A DNA stretch of 64,000 bases from an uncultured Bacteroidota bacterium (GTDB lineage Bacteria; Bacteroidota; Bacteroidia; 2-12-FULL-35-15): assembly GCA_903847205.1 (NCBI GenBank), contig CAINDA010000035.1:186001-250000 (forward strand), written 5' to 3'. How positions within the stretch are numbered: the first letter of the stretch is position 1; each line of letters begins with the position of its first letter. A model generated the notes under the pieces. The model was not told the DNA's origin and made no database searches. It saw nothing but the letters and a program-made list of their open reading frames with translations. This document shows, in pieces, positions 24,529 through 33,200 of this stretch. The translations under genes were made by a program, and so were the position numbers.

Positions 24529-25847
24529 TTTATCTTATTATTAATATCAATCTTAGATTTTGTATAAAGCACATTGGCCAAAGCACTGCTGTAATTATAA
24601 CGGTTCAGCAGCATATCATTAAAAGCAGTCAGCAGTTTATCGAATGGCAGAATAGCCTGATTATACTGATTAAAGGCCATTTTATAATTTTCTTCTTTCA
24701 ATAAAAACACCTGCTTGGAAGTCAAGAATTGAGAAAAGGCTTTTTCGTAATCTAATTGCAGCTGGCTGTTTGCAATATCATTTTGAATTTTATTATGCTC
24801 CAGACTGATCATAGAAATATGATAGTTGATTTTAGAATTTCTGGAATTTAAAAGGCGGTTTACGTCCGGCAGCATAAAAGTTATTTTTGCTCCCACATAA
24901 ACCGAATTCAGCCACTTATTATTCGGGTTATTATCCAAAAATTTATCATTGCTGTTTTGATAATAAGAATTAGAATAGATAAGAGAAAGTACCGGAAGAT
25001 TGGATAACCTGTTAGCTCTTAAATCAGCTTTTGCCGATTCTGCCTGTAAAGCAGACGACTTAAACTGCAGCTGTGAATTCACTGTCATATCAGAGCTGAA
25101 CTGCTGATTGTAATTCAGGGCATCTTCAATAATTAAATCGGTACCGGGAGTAATATCACATAAAATTTTTAAGCTGTTATATTGCTGCTCCAATGAAATT
25201 TTAAGCTGATTTAATTTATCCTGCAGCGTAAGTTTATTGATTGACGCATCATTTACATCCTGCTGACGAACCAAGCCTTGGGCAAGTTTATTATTTACAA
25301 TCAGCAGGAGAGTATCGGCAGCTGCTGTATTTTTTTGTGTGATTATAATCTGTTCCTGCATGGATGTTATATTATAATAACATGCTGCAATTGATTCATA
25401 GAGGGATGTTTTGTTAATCAAATTATGAACAGCAGTTAAATCTACATTAATATTTGCTGTTCTTATCTGAGCCCAAGCACCCGGATTAATTATATCAATC
25501 TGAGGAGTAATGCTGAAATTACTTACATACTGCTGTCCAAAAGTAATTTGTTTGAATGTGCCTTTCGGACCGCCCAACAATTCGGCAGGAATAAAGTTTA
25601 CAGGCAGCTGTGTATTATTAGTAAGCGCAAATGAAACAGGGTCGCGAAAATTAACAACATTGGCTTCGGCTGCTATCTTTTCATATTTTGCCAGGACAGT
25701 CTGTTGCTCATTTGTTTTTATTACTGAACTGTTTTTATCCGCAAAAGAAAATACAGAATCGAGGTTATTAAATTTTAATTCTTTCTGCGCTGCTGCCATT
25801 AAAGGCAGACAAATCAGGATAATTATATGTTGTATTATGCGTTTCAT
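24525..25847 (-). CDS. TolC family outer-membrane efflux protein
   Basis: 440 residues with signal peptide (MKRIIQHIIILICLPLMAAA). Two related halves of long amphipathic helices carry the outer-membrane efflux protein pattern: Ala/Gln/Asn-rich helices with L-x-x-A-x-x-x-N spacing, e.g. AAADTLLLIVNNKLAQGLV, and later FEKAFSQFLTSKQVFLL-like segments near the C-terminus. It forms the trimeric outer-membrane duct for the exporter encoded downstream. Position between regulator (11-bp gap) and adaptor (4-bp overlap) fixes it in this operon. Confidence 0.9.
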   Translation of the reverse strand: MKRIIQHIIILICLPLMAAAQKELKFNNLDSVFSFADKNSSVIKTNEQQTVLAKYEKIAAEANVVNFRDPVSFALTNNTQLPVNFIPAELLGGPKGTFKQITFGQQYVSNFSITPQIDIINPGAWAQIRTANINVDLTAVHNLINKTSLYESIAACYYNITSMQEQIIITQKNTAAADTLLLIVNNKLAQGLVRQQDVNDASINKLTLQDKLNQLKISLEQQYNSLKILCDITPGTDLIIEDALNYNQQFSSDMTVNSQLQFKSSALQAESAKADLRANRLSNLPVLSLIYSNSYYQNSNDKFLDNNPNNKWLNSVYVGAKITFMLPDVNRLLNSRNSKINYHISMISLEHNKIQNDIANSQLQLDYEKAFSQFLTSKQVFLLKEENYKMAFNQYNQAILPFDKLLTAFNDMLLNRYNYSSALANVLYTKSKIDINNKIK

Positions 25848-25858
25848 TTCTGCTTAAA

Positions 25859-26350
25859 TTATTTTTTACTCTTCTGCCATTTCTCATACAGCAAAGGAAA
25901 TTCTTTACTCATAAATTTTATAAAACCAACTGCATCTTTAAGACTTGCATTAAAGGTTTTGGTACTTTTAGTCCGCTGGTTATGGATTTCCTCAACAAGA
26001 GAAATATAGGAGGAAAAGCCCTGCAGTCTTTCTTTCAGCATTTTTTCCCATTGATCAATACAAACTTTGAAATAACGTTTTCTATCACCGGGCTTAGTTA
26101 TATATTCTATTTTATGCGAATTTAAAAGGAGGTTAATCGCATTGCTGGCAGCACTTTTACTAATATTTAATGTGCTGTAAATTTCTTCAAAAGTCAGTTC
26201 CAATCTATCCGACACCATCAACAACCCGCATATTCGAGCCACAGCAGGAGGAAGCCCTTGCTGCTCCATAAAAATTCCGATTCGTTCAATTAACTCTTTC
26301 TGCTTTTTAGTCAGGTTAACTTTTTTGACCAAAACTTGTTCTGATTTCAT
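25859..26350 (-). CDS. MarR/GbsR family transcriptional regulator
   Basis: 163 residues with a winged helix-turn-helix in the first 100. LTFEEIYSTLNISKSAASNA is the recognition helix region (about 52-71), followed by the wing IEYITKPGDRKRYFKV. A C-terminal helical part (about 105-160) likely dimerises. GbsR-type proteins are MarR relatives that usually repress adjacent genes. As first gene of the export operon it is expected to autoregulate. A candidate operator overlaps its promoter (26375-26394). The inducer is unknown. Confidence 0.85.
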   Translation of the reverse strand: MKSEQVLVKKVNLTKKQKELIERIGIFMEQQGLPPAVARICGLLMVSDRLELTFEEIYSTLNISKSAASNAINLLLNSHKIEYITKPGDRKRYFKVCIDQWEKMLKERLQGFSSYISLVEEIHNQRTKSTKTFNASLKDAVGFIKFMSKEFPLLYEKWQKSKK

Positions 26351-26354
26351 GCTG

Positions 26355-26394
26355 CAAATGTACTGGTTTGTTTTGGTTCTTCTCTAACAGAACT
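26355..26394 (-). promoter_or_regulatory. Export-operon promoter with overlapping candidate operator
   Basis: On the minus strand TACATTTG (26355-26362) matches TAnnTTTG and ends 4 nt before the regulator ATG. A TTAG at the expected -33 place (21-nt spacer) is one base off TTTG. An inverted repeat, GGTTCT-N8-AGAACT (26375-26394), covers that -33 region and is a plausible site for the regulator itself. Confidence 0.45.
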
Positions 26395-26462
26395 AAAAAA
26401 ACTTTTAAAATAAAATATGAAAAATAATGGATCGTTTGAAAAGGAGAAATTTTTTTATTAGT

Positions 26463-26561
26463 CTGTTATCCCGATTGGTTCTTTGCCAAGAGAGTTCTTG
26501 TAAATCAGGAAAAATATGCAGCCATAAAACAAGGTCCTTCGCGAAAAGCTCAGGATGACAG
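26463..26561. repeat. Dispersed MITE-like repeat, copy 1 (TGTCAT...ATGACA ends)
   Basis: The left end CTGTTATCCCGA (26463-26474) is an imperfect inverted match (9/12) to the right end TCAGGATGACAG (26550-26561). The interior includes CCTTCGCGAAAAGC. A second copy of similar length and ends is at 44859-44952. The element is non-coding. Confidence 0.55.
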
Positions 26562-26598
26562 AAAAGATGGGAAATAGTCTGAGAAAATTTATTCGAAT

Positions 26599-28623
26599 TT
26601 ATTTACTGCTGAACAATTTTTCGAGGGCGAACATTTCATCCCGCAAACGGGCTGCTTCAGCAAAGTCAAATTCTTTTGCCGCAACGTCCATTGCCTTGCG
26701 GGTGCGGGTAATTGCTTTTTGCAATTCTTCCTTACTCATATACTGCACAACGGGATCGGCTGCATAATTAATCGCCTCATTCTCGGTGTATGCCCTTGCC
26801 AGGTGTCCTTTTGAATCAACAATCACTGTTGTCTGGCCCATAATTGACTCTTTTGATTTATTCAAAGCCATTGGAATAACATTATGATCAAGATTATAAG
26901 CAATCTGTTTCTGGCGTCTGCGTTCAGTTTCATCAATTGTACGCTGCATAGATCCGGTAATTTTATCGGCATACATAATTACCCTGCCGTTTAAGTTCCG
27001 TGCTGCACGTCCAGCTGTCTGCGTTAAAGCGCGGTCCGATCGAAGAAATCCTTCTTTATCTGCATCAAGTATCGCAACCAGCGATACTTCCGGCAAATCC
27101 AAACCTTCACGCAGCAGGTTAATACCTATCAGCACATCAAAAACACCAAGGCGTAAATCACGCATAATCTGCACACGTTCCAGCGTCTCAACATCCGAAT
27201 GTATGTACCGGCAGCGGATGCCGATATTGAGCATATATTTTTGAAGCTCTTCCGACATACGTTTGGTAAGTGTTGTTACCAGGATTCGCTCATCTCGCTT
27301 GGTCACTTTATCAATTTCCTCAAGCAAATCGTCAATTTGGTTTACGCTTGGGCGGACTTCTATAATTGGATCTAACAGCCCCGTTGGCCGGATAACCTGC
27401 TCTGCTATGATGCCTTCTGAACGCTGCAGTTCATATTCGGCAGGGGTTGCACTTACGTATATAATCTGGTTAATCATTGATTCAAACTCTTCAAACTTTA
27501 ACGGCCGGTTATCCATTGCAGCAGGCAGGCGGAATCCGTAATCAACTAAATTTACTTTGCGCGCACGGTCACCGCCGTACATGGCGCGTATCTGCGGAAG
27601 TGTAACGTGACTTTCGTCCACAACCATTAAAAAATCATCTGGAAAATAATCCAATAAACAAAAGGGGCGTGAGCCCGGTGAGCGGTTATCAAAGTACCGC
27701 GAATAATTTTCGATGCCGGAGCAGTACCCTAGTTCACGCATCATCTCAAGGTCGTATGTAACGCGGTCTTCAAGGCGTTTTGCCTCCAGGTGGCGTCCGA
27801 TTTCTTTAAAATAATCTACCTGCTTTACCATGTCATCCTGTATCTGATGAATGGCGCTTTTCATAGTATCCGGACTGGTAACAAAAATATTTGCAGGATA
27901 AACAGTGACGTTTTCAAGCCTCTCAATGCTCCTGCCTGAAGTGGTTTCAAAGTATTCTATCTCTTCAATTTCATCTCCCCAAAAAGAAACACGCAGAGAA
28001 TAATCGGCATAAGCCAGATTAATATCAACAGTATCCCCCTTCACGCGGAAGTTGCCGCGTAAAAAATCTTCCGTAGTCCGCGAATAAAGACTTTCCACCA
28101 ATCGGTGCAGAAATTTATTGCGGCTGATAACTTCTCCTTTTTTTATTTGAATAACGTTACTACGGAATTCAACAGGGTTACCGATTCCGTAAATACATGA
28201 AACGGATGAAACTACAATCACATCTCTTCTGCCAGAAAGCAAAGCGGAAGTGGTGCTTAAGCGAAGTTTTTCAATTTCATCATTAATTGATAAATCTTTT
28301 TCAATGTAAGTATTAGAGCTAGGAATAAAAGCCTCCGGCTGATAATAATCGTAATAACTTACGAAATATTCAACCGCATTTTTTGGGAAAAATTGTTTAA
28401 ACTCGCCATACAGCTGCGCTGCAAGTGTTTTATTATGACTTAAAATAAGTGTAGGTTTCTGCGTCTGCTCAATAACATTTGCAATGGTAAATGTTTTTCC
28501 AGAACCTGTTACCCCTAATAATGTTTGCGCTGGCAGATTGTTTTGAACGCCGTTCACCAATTGTTTAACAGCTGAAGGCTGGTCGCCGGTCGGCTGAAAA
28601 TCGGATATTATATTGAAATTCAT
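26599..28623 (-). CDS. uvrB: Excinuclease ABC subunit UvrB
   Basis: 674 residues, standard length. Walker A is GVTGSGKT at 37-44, and the beta-hairpin region FVSYYDYYQPEAFIPSS is the DNA-probing element. The helicase motif is VVDESHVT, with motif V/VI segments GINLLREGLDLPEVSLV and QTAGRAARN. The C-terminal UVR domain (MDVAAKEFDFAEAARLRDEM) binds UvrC. UvrB verifies damage after UvrA loading and recruits UvrC in nucleotide excision repair. Monocistronic or leading; the aroE gene upstream is 84 bp away and transcribed in the same direction. No anomalies. Confidence 0.97.
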   Translation of the reverse strand: MNFNIISDFQPTGDQPSAVKQLVNGVQNNLPAQTLLGVTGSGKTFTIANVIEQTQKPTLILSHNKTLAAQLYGEFKQFFPKNAVEYFVSYYDYYQPEAFIPSSNTYIEKDLSINDEIEKLRLSTTSALLSGRRDVIVVSSVSCIYGIGNPVEFRSNVIQIKKGEVISRNKFLHRLVESLYSRTTEDFLRGNFRVKGDTVDINLAYADYSLRVSFWGDEIEEIEYFETTSGRSIERLENVTVYPANIFVTSPDTMKSAIHQIQDDMVKQVDYFKEIGRHLEAKRLEDRVTYDLEMMRELGYCSGIENYSRYFDNRSPGSRPFCLLDYFPDDFLMVVDESHVTLPQIRAMYGGDRARKVNLVDYGFRLPAAMDNRPLKFEEFESMINQIIYVSATPAEYELQRSEGIIAEQVIRPTGLLDPIIEVRPSVNQIDDLLEEIDKVTKRDERILVTTLTKRMSEELQKYMLNIGIRCRYIHSDVETLERVQIMRDLRLGVFDVLIGINLLREGLDLPEVSLVAILDADKEGFLRSDRALTQTAGRAARNLNGRVIMYADKITGSMQRTIDETERRRQKQIAYNLDHNVIPMALNKSKESIMGQTTVIVDSKGHLARAYTENEAINYAADPVVQYMSKEELQKAITRTRKAMDVAAKEFDFAEAARLRDEMFALEKLFSSK

Positions 28624-28641
28624 TAAGGCTATATTATTTAT

Positions 28642-28704
28642 TAATTTGAAAATTACCTAATACGTTTTCAAATCGAAATGAGCAAATCGGATATTTTCAA
28701 ATTA
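28642..28704. repeat. AATTTTCAAATTA word repeats, copy A
   Basis: TAATTTGAAAATT at 28642-28654 is the exact reverse complement of the 13-mer repeated at 51722-51750. ATTTTCAAATTA recurs at 28693-28704. The block fills the uvrB-aroE spacer. Confidence 0.5.
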
Positions 28705-28707
28705 GAT

Positions 28708-29487
28708 TTATTTATTCCATATTCTCCAGGCTTCTTCTGCCTGCTGATGGAGCATGGATAAACCATTTACAACAGAGGCCCCCTTTGATTTACCGCGTTT
28801 CAAAAATTCGGTTTCGTTTGGATTGTAAATTAAATCATATAATAAATGCGAATGTGAAATAAAGCGGTAAGGCAATGCCGGAGCCTCATTTATATTGGGA
28901 TACATCCCAACAGGACTTGCGTTTATGATTAATTTAAAAGCATTAACGATATTTTCATTGAGTTCTTCGTATGAAAATAAATTTTCTATCTGCTGGTCTT
29001 CCACATTGCCGGCCCTTTTGGAGCGTGTAACAAAAAAGCAGTCGATGCCTATTTCTTTTAAAACAAAAGAAACCGCTTTTGCACCGCCTCCTGCACCCAG
29101 TATCAATGCGCGATGATGCTGTGTTTCCAAAAAAGGTTTTATGCTTTGTTTGAAACCGAATATATCAGTATTAAATCCAATCAGCCTTGATGCTTTAGTT
29201 TCTGTATCTTTTACTATTTTAATACAATTCACTGCTCCAACAGCTTTTGCATTTTCATCTAATTCATCTAAAAAAGGGATTATGCTTTCTTTGTAAGGTA
29301 TGGTAACATTTAATCCGCAGAGTTCGGGATTATCAGCCAGCAGCTGAGATAATTGTTCAATTTTTTCAATCGGGTAAAGATTGTATTTACAATCGGGAAT
29401 ATTTTCCCTTTCAAATTTTTCAATAAAATATTTTTCTGAAAAAGAGTGAGAGAGCGGGTAACCGATTAAGCCGAATTTTTTATTCAT
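28708..29487 (-). CDS. aroE: Shikimate dehydrogenase
   Basis: The 259-residue enzyme reduces 3-dehydroshikimate to shikimate with NADPH (aromatic amino acid/chorismate pathway, cytoplasm). The N-terminal GLIGYPLSHSFSEKY segment binds substrate. The catalytic Lys66 sits in NVTIPYKES and the partner Asp108 in GFNTDIFG. The nucleotide-binding loop LGAGGGAKAV and an INASPVGMYPN segment are typical. Slightly short but within the AroE range. Its start codon follows TTTGCAGT directly, a context seen at several genes here. It lies between uvrB and the DedA gene; other aromatic-pathway genes are absent from the window. Confidence 0.95.
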   Translation of the reverse strand: MNKKFGLIGYPLSHSFSEKYFIEKFERENIPDCKYNLYPIEKIEQLSQLLADNPELCGLNVTIPYKESIIPFLDELDENAKAVGAVNCIKIVKDTETKASRLIGFNTDIFGFKQSIKPFLETQHHRALILGAGGGAKAVSFVLKEIGIDCFFVTRSKRAGNVEDQQIENLFSYEELNENIVNAFKLIINASPVGMYPNINEAPALPYRFISHSHLLYDLIYNPNETEFLKRGKSKGASVVNGLSMLHQQAEEAWRIWNK

Positions 29488-29518
29488 ACTGCAAATTACA
29501 AAATGTTAACGAATAATG

Positions 29519-29550
29519 AATCTGTGTAAATCTGTGTAATCTGCGGTTAT
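29519..29550. repeat. AATCTGTGTAA direct-repeat word
   Basis: AATCTGTGTAA occurs overlapping/adjacent at 29519-29529 and again from 29530 with one base offset, ending CTGCGG, directly against the stop codon of the DedA gene. This short phrase resembles intergenic word repeats common in Bacteroidota. Function unknown. Confidence 0.45.
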
Positions 29551-29551
29551 A

Positions 29552-30208
29552 CTATTTTTGTTTATTCATTTTTGCCTTTGCAATCTCAATAATGATCGGC
29601 AGTATGGAAATAAAAATAATTGCAAGAGCTGCTAGCTCAATATTTTTTCTGATCCATGGAAACTCGCCTAAAAAATAACCGGCAATGGTTAAACTAAATA
29701 TCCACAAAGCACCGCCGAAAATATCGAATGAAAGAAATTTTTTGTAATTCATTTCCGAAATGCCTGCAGCAAAAGGCGCAAAGGTTCTGACAATCGGGAC
29801 AAACCGGGCCAAAATAACCGTTTTAGTTCCGTATTTTTCATAAAACAAATGTGTTTTAGTCAGGTATTCCTGCTTTACTATATTTTTTCCCCTGAACTTT
29901 AATTGGAGAGCTTTCAGCCCAATTTTCCTACCTATCCAATAGTTCACATTATCACCCACAACCGCAGCAATAACCAGTAGTACCAGCAGATAAGTCAAAC
30001 TCAAAAACGGCTGCCCCGAAACTTTATTTATTTGATTGGCAAATAAGCCGGCAGTAAATAGCAGCGAATCTCCGGGGAGAAAAGGCATTATCACCAAGCC
30101 TGTTTCAATAAAAATAACAAGGAACAAAATAATGTAAACAACATCATTATAGTTTTGGAAAAGCCATTCGAAATCAAGATGGAAAATGTGTTTGAAAAGT
30201 TCTAACAT
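29552..30208 (-). CDS. DedA family membrane protein
   Basis: 218 residues with about five hydrophobic helices. Family motifs are PFLPGDSLLFTAG (about 43-55), GDNVNYWIGRKIG, and the key RFVPIVRTFAPFAAG re-entrant segment (about 138-152), which carries the two Arg residues essential in DedA proteins. The family belongs to the SNARE-associated/VTT-type membrane proteins and includes lipid transporters or scramblases (undecaprenyl phosphate recycling is established for some). Substrate here is unknown. Co-directional with aroE and rhodanese genes but separated by about 50-60 bp. Confidence 0.92.
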   Translation of the reverse strand: MLELFKHIFHLDFEWLFQNYNDVVYIILFLVIFIETGLVIMPFLPGDSLLFTAGLFANQINKVSGQPFLSLTYLLVLLVIAAVVGDNVNYWIGRKIGLKALQLKFRGKNIVKQEYLTKTHLFYEKYGTKTVILARFVPIVRTFAPFAAGISEMNYKKFLSFDIFGGALWIFSLTIAGYFLGEFPWIRKNIELAALAIIFISILPIIIEIAKAKMNKQK

Positions 30209-30215
30209 AAAAGAA

Positions 30216-30247
30216 TTTAGGATTAGGATTTAAAGATTAAGGATTTA
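30216..30247. repeat. Simple TTAGGATT/AAGGATTTA word repeat
   Basis: Short imperfect repeats of TTAGGATT and AAGATTAAGGATTTA occupy the spacer between the DedA start and the rhodanese stop. Low-complexity; no function assigned. Confidence 0.35.
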
Positions 30248-30254
30248 AGCGGGC

Positions 30255-30569
30255 TTAATATTTAGTTAAAGAAGTATCAACTTCATTTGCCCAGGCAATA
30301 ATACCGCCTTTGAGATTGTAAACATTAGTAAAGCCTTTTGCTTCCAAGGCATTGCAAACCGCACCTGAACGTCCGCCGCTTTTGCATTGTATGATCACTT
30401 GTTTTGTTTTTGAAATTTTATCCAAATTGTCCATAACCTCACCCATTGCTATGTGGTCACCGCCCATTTCGCAGATTTCCAATTCGAATTCTTCACGAAC
30501 ATCAATTAATTGAAAATCACTTTTGTTGTCTTTAATTTTTTTAAATTCTAATACAGTTATTTCTTTCAT
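30255..30569 (-). CDS. Single-domain rhodanese-like protein
   Basis: 104 residues forming one rhodanese domain. The strand FQLIDVREEFELEICEMGG is the usual D-V-R-E opening, with an IP/MGE-like segment following. The active-site loop is CKSGGRS, with the nucleophilic Cys62 that would carry the persulfide. The end GFTNVYNLKGGIIAW is the typical rhodanese C-terminus. Stand-alone rhodaneses of this size transfer sulfane sulfur. Monocistronic or part of the loose minus-strand series with the sulfite-using enzyme ComA 31 bp upstream, which is suggestive but not proof of shared sulfur metabolism. Confidence 0.93.
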   Translation of the reverse strand: MKEITVLEFKKIKDNKSDFQLIDVREEFELEICEMGGDHIAMGEVMDNLDKISKTKQVIIQCKSGGRSGAVCNALEAKGFTNVYNLKGGIIAWANEVDTSLTKY

Positions 30570-30600
30570 CGTAAAATAATCGGTGGTTTTTAAAAATGTT

Positions 30601-31404
30601 TTAATTTGAACTTTCTGTTACCGTTTTTTGTCTTAATTCTTTCGGTAAAAAACTAAAAAATGTATCTCCCCTAAGTCCAAGACGCAGTGCCTCCAAAGGT
30701 ATTACATCATCATGTGAAATATTTCCAAGATTTACATTCGGGCCTAGAAGTTTTAAGAACCATACCTGCTGAGGCTTTTGAGGTGCTTCCCACAAAATGC
30801 TGTCTTTCGCCACTTTCGCCAAAATTTTGTTGATTAATAAAGTGTGTGCAGAACCATTTGAACGGTAAATACCAACAGTGCCGCTTTCACGTGCTTCTGC
30901 AATCACCTTCCAGGAGCCGGCTTCCAGCTCTTTGTTCATCATCGACACCCATTTTGCCGGGTGAATAATGATGCCTGCTTCTTTAGACCCCACTTCTGAT
31001 AATACGGTAAAGTTTTTTGCAAGCGTACTGATGTATTCGCATTTTTTATCGTGAGCCATAACAATAGAACCATCGGATACTTCAGCGCAGTTAAGTTTCA
31101 GTTTGTCCAGCAGTTTTATATAATCCTTAAACATGTTGCGGACAATAAACGCTTCAAAAAGTGTTCCGCCTAAATATACTTTCATACCGGCATCTTTGTA
31201 AAGTTTTATTTTCTGCTCAATATTGTTTGTAATGTAAGAGGTCCCGAACCCAAGCTTAACTATATCGGTTAATTCGCTGCTTGCAGATAAAAAATCTTCC
31301 GCCTGACGGATGCTCAATCCTTTATCCATCATCATGGTAAGTCCGTTCTTACGGGGTTTTTCCGGGCGCTCCGGAATATGGGGTAATGTAAAGTTTATAC
31401 TCAT
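30601..31404 (-). CDS. comA: Phosphosulfolactate synthase (ComA family)
   Basis: 267 residues, a TIM-barrel enzyme. The family joins sulfite to phosphoenolpyruvate to give (R)-2-phospho-3-sulfolactate. Typical landmarks are RKNGLTMMMDKGLS (phosphate-proximal), DIVKLGFGTS, KVYLGGTLFEAF, AEVSDGSI, LSEVGSKE, and EARESGTVGIYRSNG. In methanogens this is step one of coenzyme M synthesis; Bacteroidota carry it although they do not make CoM, and no ComB or ComC homologue is seen nearby. Its start overlaps the end of the TPR gene upstream by 4 bp, so the two are co-translated. The symbol here means the archaeal enzyme, not the competence protein. Confidence 0.88.
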   Translation of the reverse strand: MSINFTLPHIPERPEKPRKNGLTMMMDKGLSIRQAEDFLSASSELTDIVKLGFGTSYITNNIEQKIKLYKDAGMKVYLGGTLFEAFIVRNMFKDYIKLLDKLKLNCAEVSDGSIVMAHDKKCEYISTLAKNFTVLSEVGSKEAGIIIHPAKWVSMMNKELEAGSWKVIAEARESGTVGIYRSNGSAHTLLINKILAKVAKDSILWEAPQKPQQVWFLKLLGPNVNLGNISHDDVIPLEALRLGLRGDTFFSFLPKELRQKTVTESSN

Positions 31405-32816
31405 TTTTTATACGATTCTATTAAGTCAGTGATACTTGTATTTTCTTTTAACTGCGGTAAATAATCAAACAGTTCATTGTGGATATCATAATTCAGTTTC
31501 AAGGCTGTTCTTAGAAAACTTAATGCTTCCTGTTTTTGTCCGATGCTCATCAGGCAGGCTGCAATACGGTATTGCAATTCAGCATTCTGGGGATGATACT
31601 TTATTCCTTCGGCTAATACTTCTAATGAGCCGTTTTTATTTTCCTGTTCAAACAATAAATTGGCATAGTCCAGCCAAATTTCAGCATTATCAGGATCGAG
31701 CTCAATTACCTTTTTGAATGATATTTCGGCATCCTCATAAAAAAGCATTTTCTGCTGCAGCTCGCCGTATATATACCAATATTCTGAATTTTCTTTTTCA
31801 AGTTCTAATGCTTTTTTTACATAATGTATTCCTTCACTCGTGCGGCTCTGCGCATCAAGTACAATACCGATACCCAGCCATGCATCAGCAAGCTGAGGGT
31901 TAAGGGCAATAGCTTTATTGTAATACACCAAAGCATGTTCAAAGTCCTCCTTTTTTTCATAGCATTCGCCGATATAATAAAAGGTGACTGCTTCAGGCTC
32001 TTCCACATTTAAAGTTTCTTTATACACGGCAATGGCTTCATCATACTTGTTTAAATTTGCAAGTGAATTTGCTTTATTAAAATAAGCTGAAGCAAAATCC
32101 TGCTGAATTGCTATCGCAAAATCGTAAGCATCAATTGCTTTTTCAAACATTTCTAACCTGTTGTAAGCCACGCCTAAATTGAACCATGCAGTAGCTGTGT
32201 AAGGATGTTTATCAACAAAATCGGTATAATATTTTACGCTTTCTTCCGACTGGCCGTTCAATTCATAACAAAAAGCAAGCTCATATAAGGCAGGCTCGTT
32301 TTCTGGATTTTCTGCGATTGCTTTTTTCAGATAAAAAATAGCATCTTCAAACTTGGCGGTGTTCTCAAATTCAAATGCCATTGCCAGGTATATTTCATCA
32401 ATATCTTCGGCGTTTTCAGCAGCTTTTTTATAATTTTCAATGGCTTGATCTGAAAGCCCCATCTGGCTGTAGATGGAGCCTTTGGTCATATACAATTCAG
32501 TATTGGAAGGCTCCATACTTTCCACATAAGACAGTATTTCCAAGGCTTTCTGGCTTTGGTTGGTAGCGGCATAAATCTGTGCTTTTCTTAAAAAAAACAC
32601 GGTGGAAAAGGGATATTGGCCGATTGCAAACTCAATGGCCTGCAGCGATTTTTTTGAATTGTTTTTTTCAAAATAATAATCTATAACTGCTTCCAGTTCT
32701 TCTGCATCAAAAAAATACTGTTTGTCAGTATTAATCATCTCTTCGAAGCGGTCAACTAATATAATCAGCTGCTGGGCTCCTTTATTTTCGCTGTCTCCAA
32801 ATTCTTCGCTGCTCAT
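31401..32816 (-). CDS. Tetratricopeptide repeat protein
   Basis: 471 residues without signal peptide or membrane segment, built of about 11 TPR units. Examples are A-L-x-Y-Y-x-K-A-I-A-L-N-P and A-x-A-W-L/F-N-L-G-V-A-Y-x-x-L. The units run from about residue 55 to 460 after an acidic N-terminus. It is a cytoplasmic protein-interaction scaffold. It is the first gene upstream of comA (4-bp overlap). This TPR-comA pairing suggests a linked role, but partners cannot be named. Confidence 0.85.
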   Translation of the reverse strand: MSSEEFGDSENKGAQQLIILVDRFEEMINTDKQYFFDAEELEAVIDYYFEKNNSKKSLQAIEFAIGQYPFSTVFFLRKAQIYAATNQSQKALEILSYVESMEPSNTELYMTKGSIYSQMGLSDQAIENYKKAAENAEDIDEIYLAMAFEFENTAKFEDAIFYLKKAIAENPENEPALYELAFCYELNGQSEESVKYYTDFVDKHPYTATAWFNLGVAYNRLEMFEKAIDAYDFAIAIQQDFASAYFNKANSLANLNKYDEAIAVYKETLNVEEPEAVTFYYIGECYEKKEDFEHALVYYNKAIALNPQLADAWLGIGIVLDAQSRTSEGIHYVKKALELEKENSEYWYIYGELQQKMLFYEDAEISFKKVIELDPDNAEIWLDYANLLFEQENKNGSLEVLAEGIKYHPQNAELQYRIAACLMSIGQKQEALSFLRTALKLNYDIHNELFDYLPQLKENTSITDLIESYKK

Positions 32817-33200
32817 CTCTTTATTGTTTTTATCGTCCGTTATAACTTACCCTGTTAAAACTGTGTTTTATGATAAACCTCCGATTCCTAAAAATTCGTT
32901 ATTTGCAGCTTGATTTACAATTATTCAAAGGTAATAATATTTGAGGTATAAAAAGGGATTTCCTGCAATATAAAAGGCAGGTTATTGAGAATTAATTAAA
33001 ATTCTTATTCAAAAATAATTCTTCAAAACAGTTTATTAAATTGTTAATCCAATGAATTGGAGGACAGTTTTTTAAACGGATTTACAATTTTTTTCTTCAC
33101 AGCAGTGCGTATATATGTCTGCAATTTTTTGTAAATTCGCCTTTTATCTGCGAAAAAACAGCAGAACAATTTTATATTATTTGTAAGATAGAACAAACGT
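32817..33200. other. Divergent intergenic region
   Basis: 384 bp between the minus-strand TPR gene and the plus-strand phosphohexomutase gene. It is AT-rich, with a small CCTGC...GCAGG hairpin near 32965-32985. I see no full promoter; ATTATTTG near 33177 is only a weak -7 match. Confidence 0.4.

Noticed and set aside
10692-28623. uvrA and uvrB as one operon
   Set aside because: They are about 13 kb apart with plus-strand genes between them.
31436-32566. Several plus-strand ORFs opposite the TPR gene
   Set aside because: Antisense shadows of a repetitive TPR coding region with no independent support.
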